Shown here piece by piece: positions 63,916 to 64,000 of a stretch of 64,000 nucleotides of DNA; position 1 is the first letter of the stretch, and each line of letters opens with the position of its first letter. The DNA comes from Thalassospira australica. GTDB lineage: Bacteria; Pseudomonadota; Alphaproteobacteria; Rhodospirillales; Thalassospiraceae. Location: positions 222,431-286,430 of the forward strand of contig NZ_JRJE01000006.1 in assembly GCF_000763295.1 (NCBI RefSeq), read 5' to 3'. The translations under genes were made by a program, and so were the position numbers. The notes under the pieces were generated by a model. It had not been told where the DNA came from. It ran no database searches and was given only the letters and a program-made list of their open reading frames with translations.

Positions 63916-63947
63916 AAAGTCCTCGCCAATGGCGGGGACTTTTGATT
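63916..63947 (+). terminator. Terminator of the sugar operon
   Basis: AAAGTCCTCGCC (63916-63927) and GGCGGGGACTTT (63931-63942) pair over 12 bp with one G-U and an AAT loop, followed by TGATT. Confidence 0.7.
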
Positions 63948-63956
63948 CAATGGGGC

Positions 63957-64000
63957 ATGCTTAAGAAAAAGACCTCCCACCAGGAAGAACTTGAGATGGT
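63957..64000 (+). CDS. Possible start of a transposase-like gene, cut by the window edge
   Basis: An ATG at 63957 opens a frame reading MLKKKTSHQEELEMV to the last base. The charged start and the QEELEMV run resemble the N-terminus of some IS1182/IS4-type transposases, but 14 residues are too few to assign. The two hairpins just upstream could be element termini or simple terminators. Confidence 0.3.
   Translation, partial: MLKKKTSHQEELEM

Noticed and set aside
1..64000. CRISPR arrays, rRNA operon, prophage genes, toxin-antitoxin pairs or restriction systems
   Set aside because: No regularly spaced repeats, rRNA-like stretches, phage structural genes or recognisable defence modules were seen; the HNH protein has no restriction or modification partner.

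Overview
The window reads as chromosomal DNA of an alphaproteobacterium, most probably a marine Rhodospirillales genus such as Thalassospira. This placement is inferred from gene content and order, not from a database search. Supporting points are an F0 ATP synthase operon with separate b' and b subunits, a DciA-like/DsbA-like/SMC order, a BolA/J-domain/CobS/CobT order, a DUF1285/CoA-pyrophosphatase/DUF6111/CCA-enzyme operon beside a MoxR/DUF58/DUF4159 operon, and moderate-to-high GC with many GTG and TTG starts. Coding density is high and both ends cut through genes.

Layout. 1-4.8 kb: 3' part of a DUF721 (DciA-like) gene, a secreted DsbA-like thiol oxidoreductase and SMC. 5.0-6.4 kb: a SAM methyltransferase. 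6.8-9.3 kb: atpI-atpB-atpE-atpF'-atpF, closed by a strong terminator. 9.4-11.5 kb: a glutathionyl-hydroquinone reductase divergent from a LysR regulator. 11.5-18.3 kb (minus): a four-gene MoxR-DUF58-DUF4159-membrane protein operon. 18.4-22.0 kb (plus): DUF1285, Nudix CoA pyrophosphatase, DUF6111, CCA-adding enzyme and a GDSL esterase. 22-27.7 kb (minus): an EAL-CBS-GGDEF protein, XerD, a large exported protein and a 45-residue membrane peptide. 28-31.2 kb: aroK, aroB and a CorC-type protein. 31.4-34.1 kb: a CBS protein, DUF2889 and a periplasmic PBP-Cache fusion. 34.1-36.5 kb (minus): cytochrome c, a PQQ-type sugar dehydrogenase and BolA. 36.6-41.3 kb: a J-domain protein, CobS, CobT and GluQRS. 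41.6-43.7 kb: a membrane GGDEF-EAL protein. 43.7-45.9 kb: an HxlR regulator divergent from nitronate monooxygenase and a GST. 46-49.9 kb: a small membrane protein, L28, an HNH nuclease, an exported metallo-beta-lactamase-fold hydrolase and an IclR regulator. 50-53.3 kb (minus): a TonB siderophore receptor and an AraC regulator with a Fur-like box. 53.4-54.6 kb (minus): DsbB-like and YqaA-like membrane proteins. 54.8 kb: tRNA-Leu(CAA).

The most accessory-looking part lies right of the tRNA (55.0-63.9 kb). A LacI regulator faces a seven-gene operon: permease, LsrB/RhaS-like binding protein, sugar ATPase, second permease, DhaK-like kinase, DhaL-like kinase and an aldo/keto reductase. The sequence suggests uptake of a small sugar or polyol, a redox step, and phosphorylation by a PTS-independent ketose kinase, but the substrate is unknown. 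The kinase has an altered residue beside its substrate-binding histidine. AT-rich repeated operator-like elements lie between the regulator and the operon, and a possible transposase start is cut by the right edge. I consider this the best candidate for an undescribed catabolic system.

Other regulatory candidates are a 28-bp-phased repeat array at the HxlR/nitronate monooxygenase divergence, a Fur-like box before the AraC gene, and stacked hairpins after rpmB. No CRISPR array, rRNA operon, prophage or complete insertion sequence was seen.
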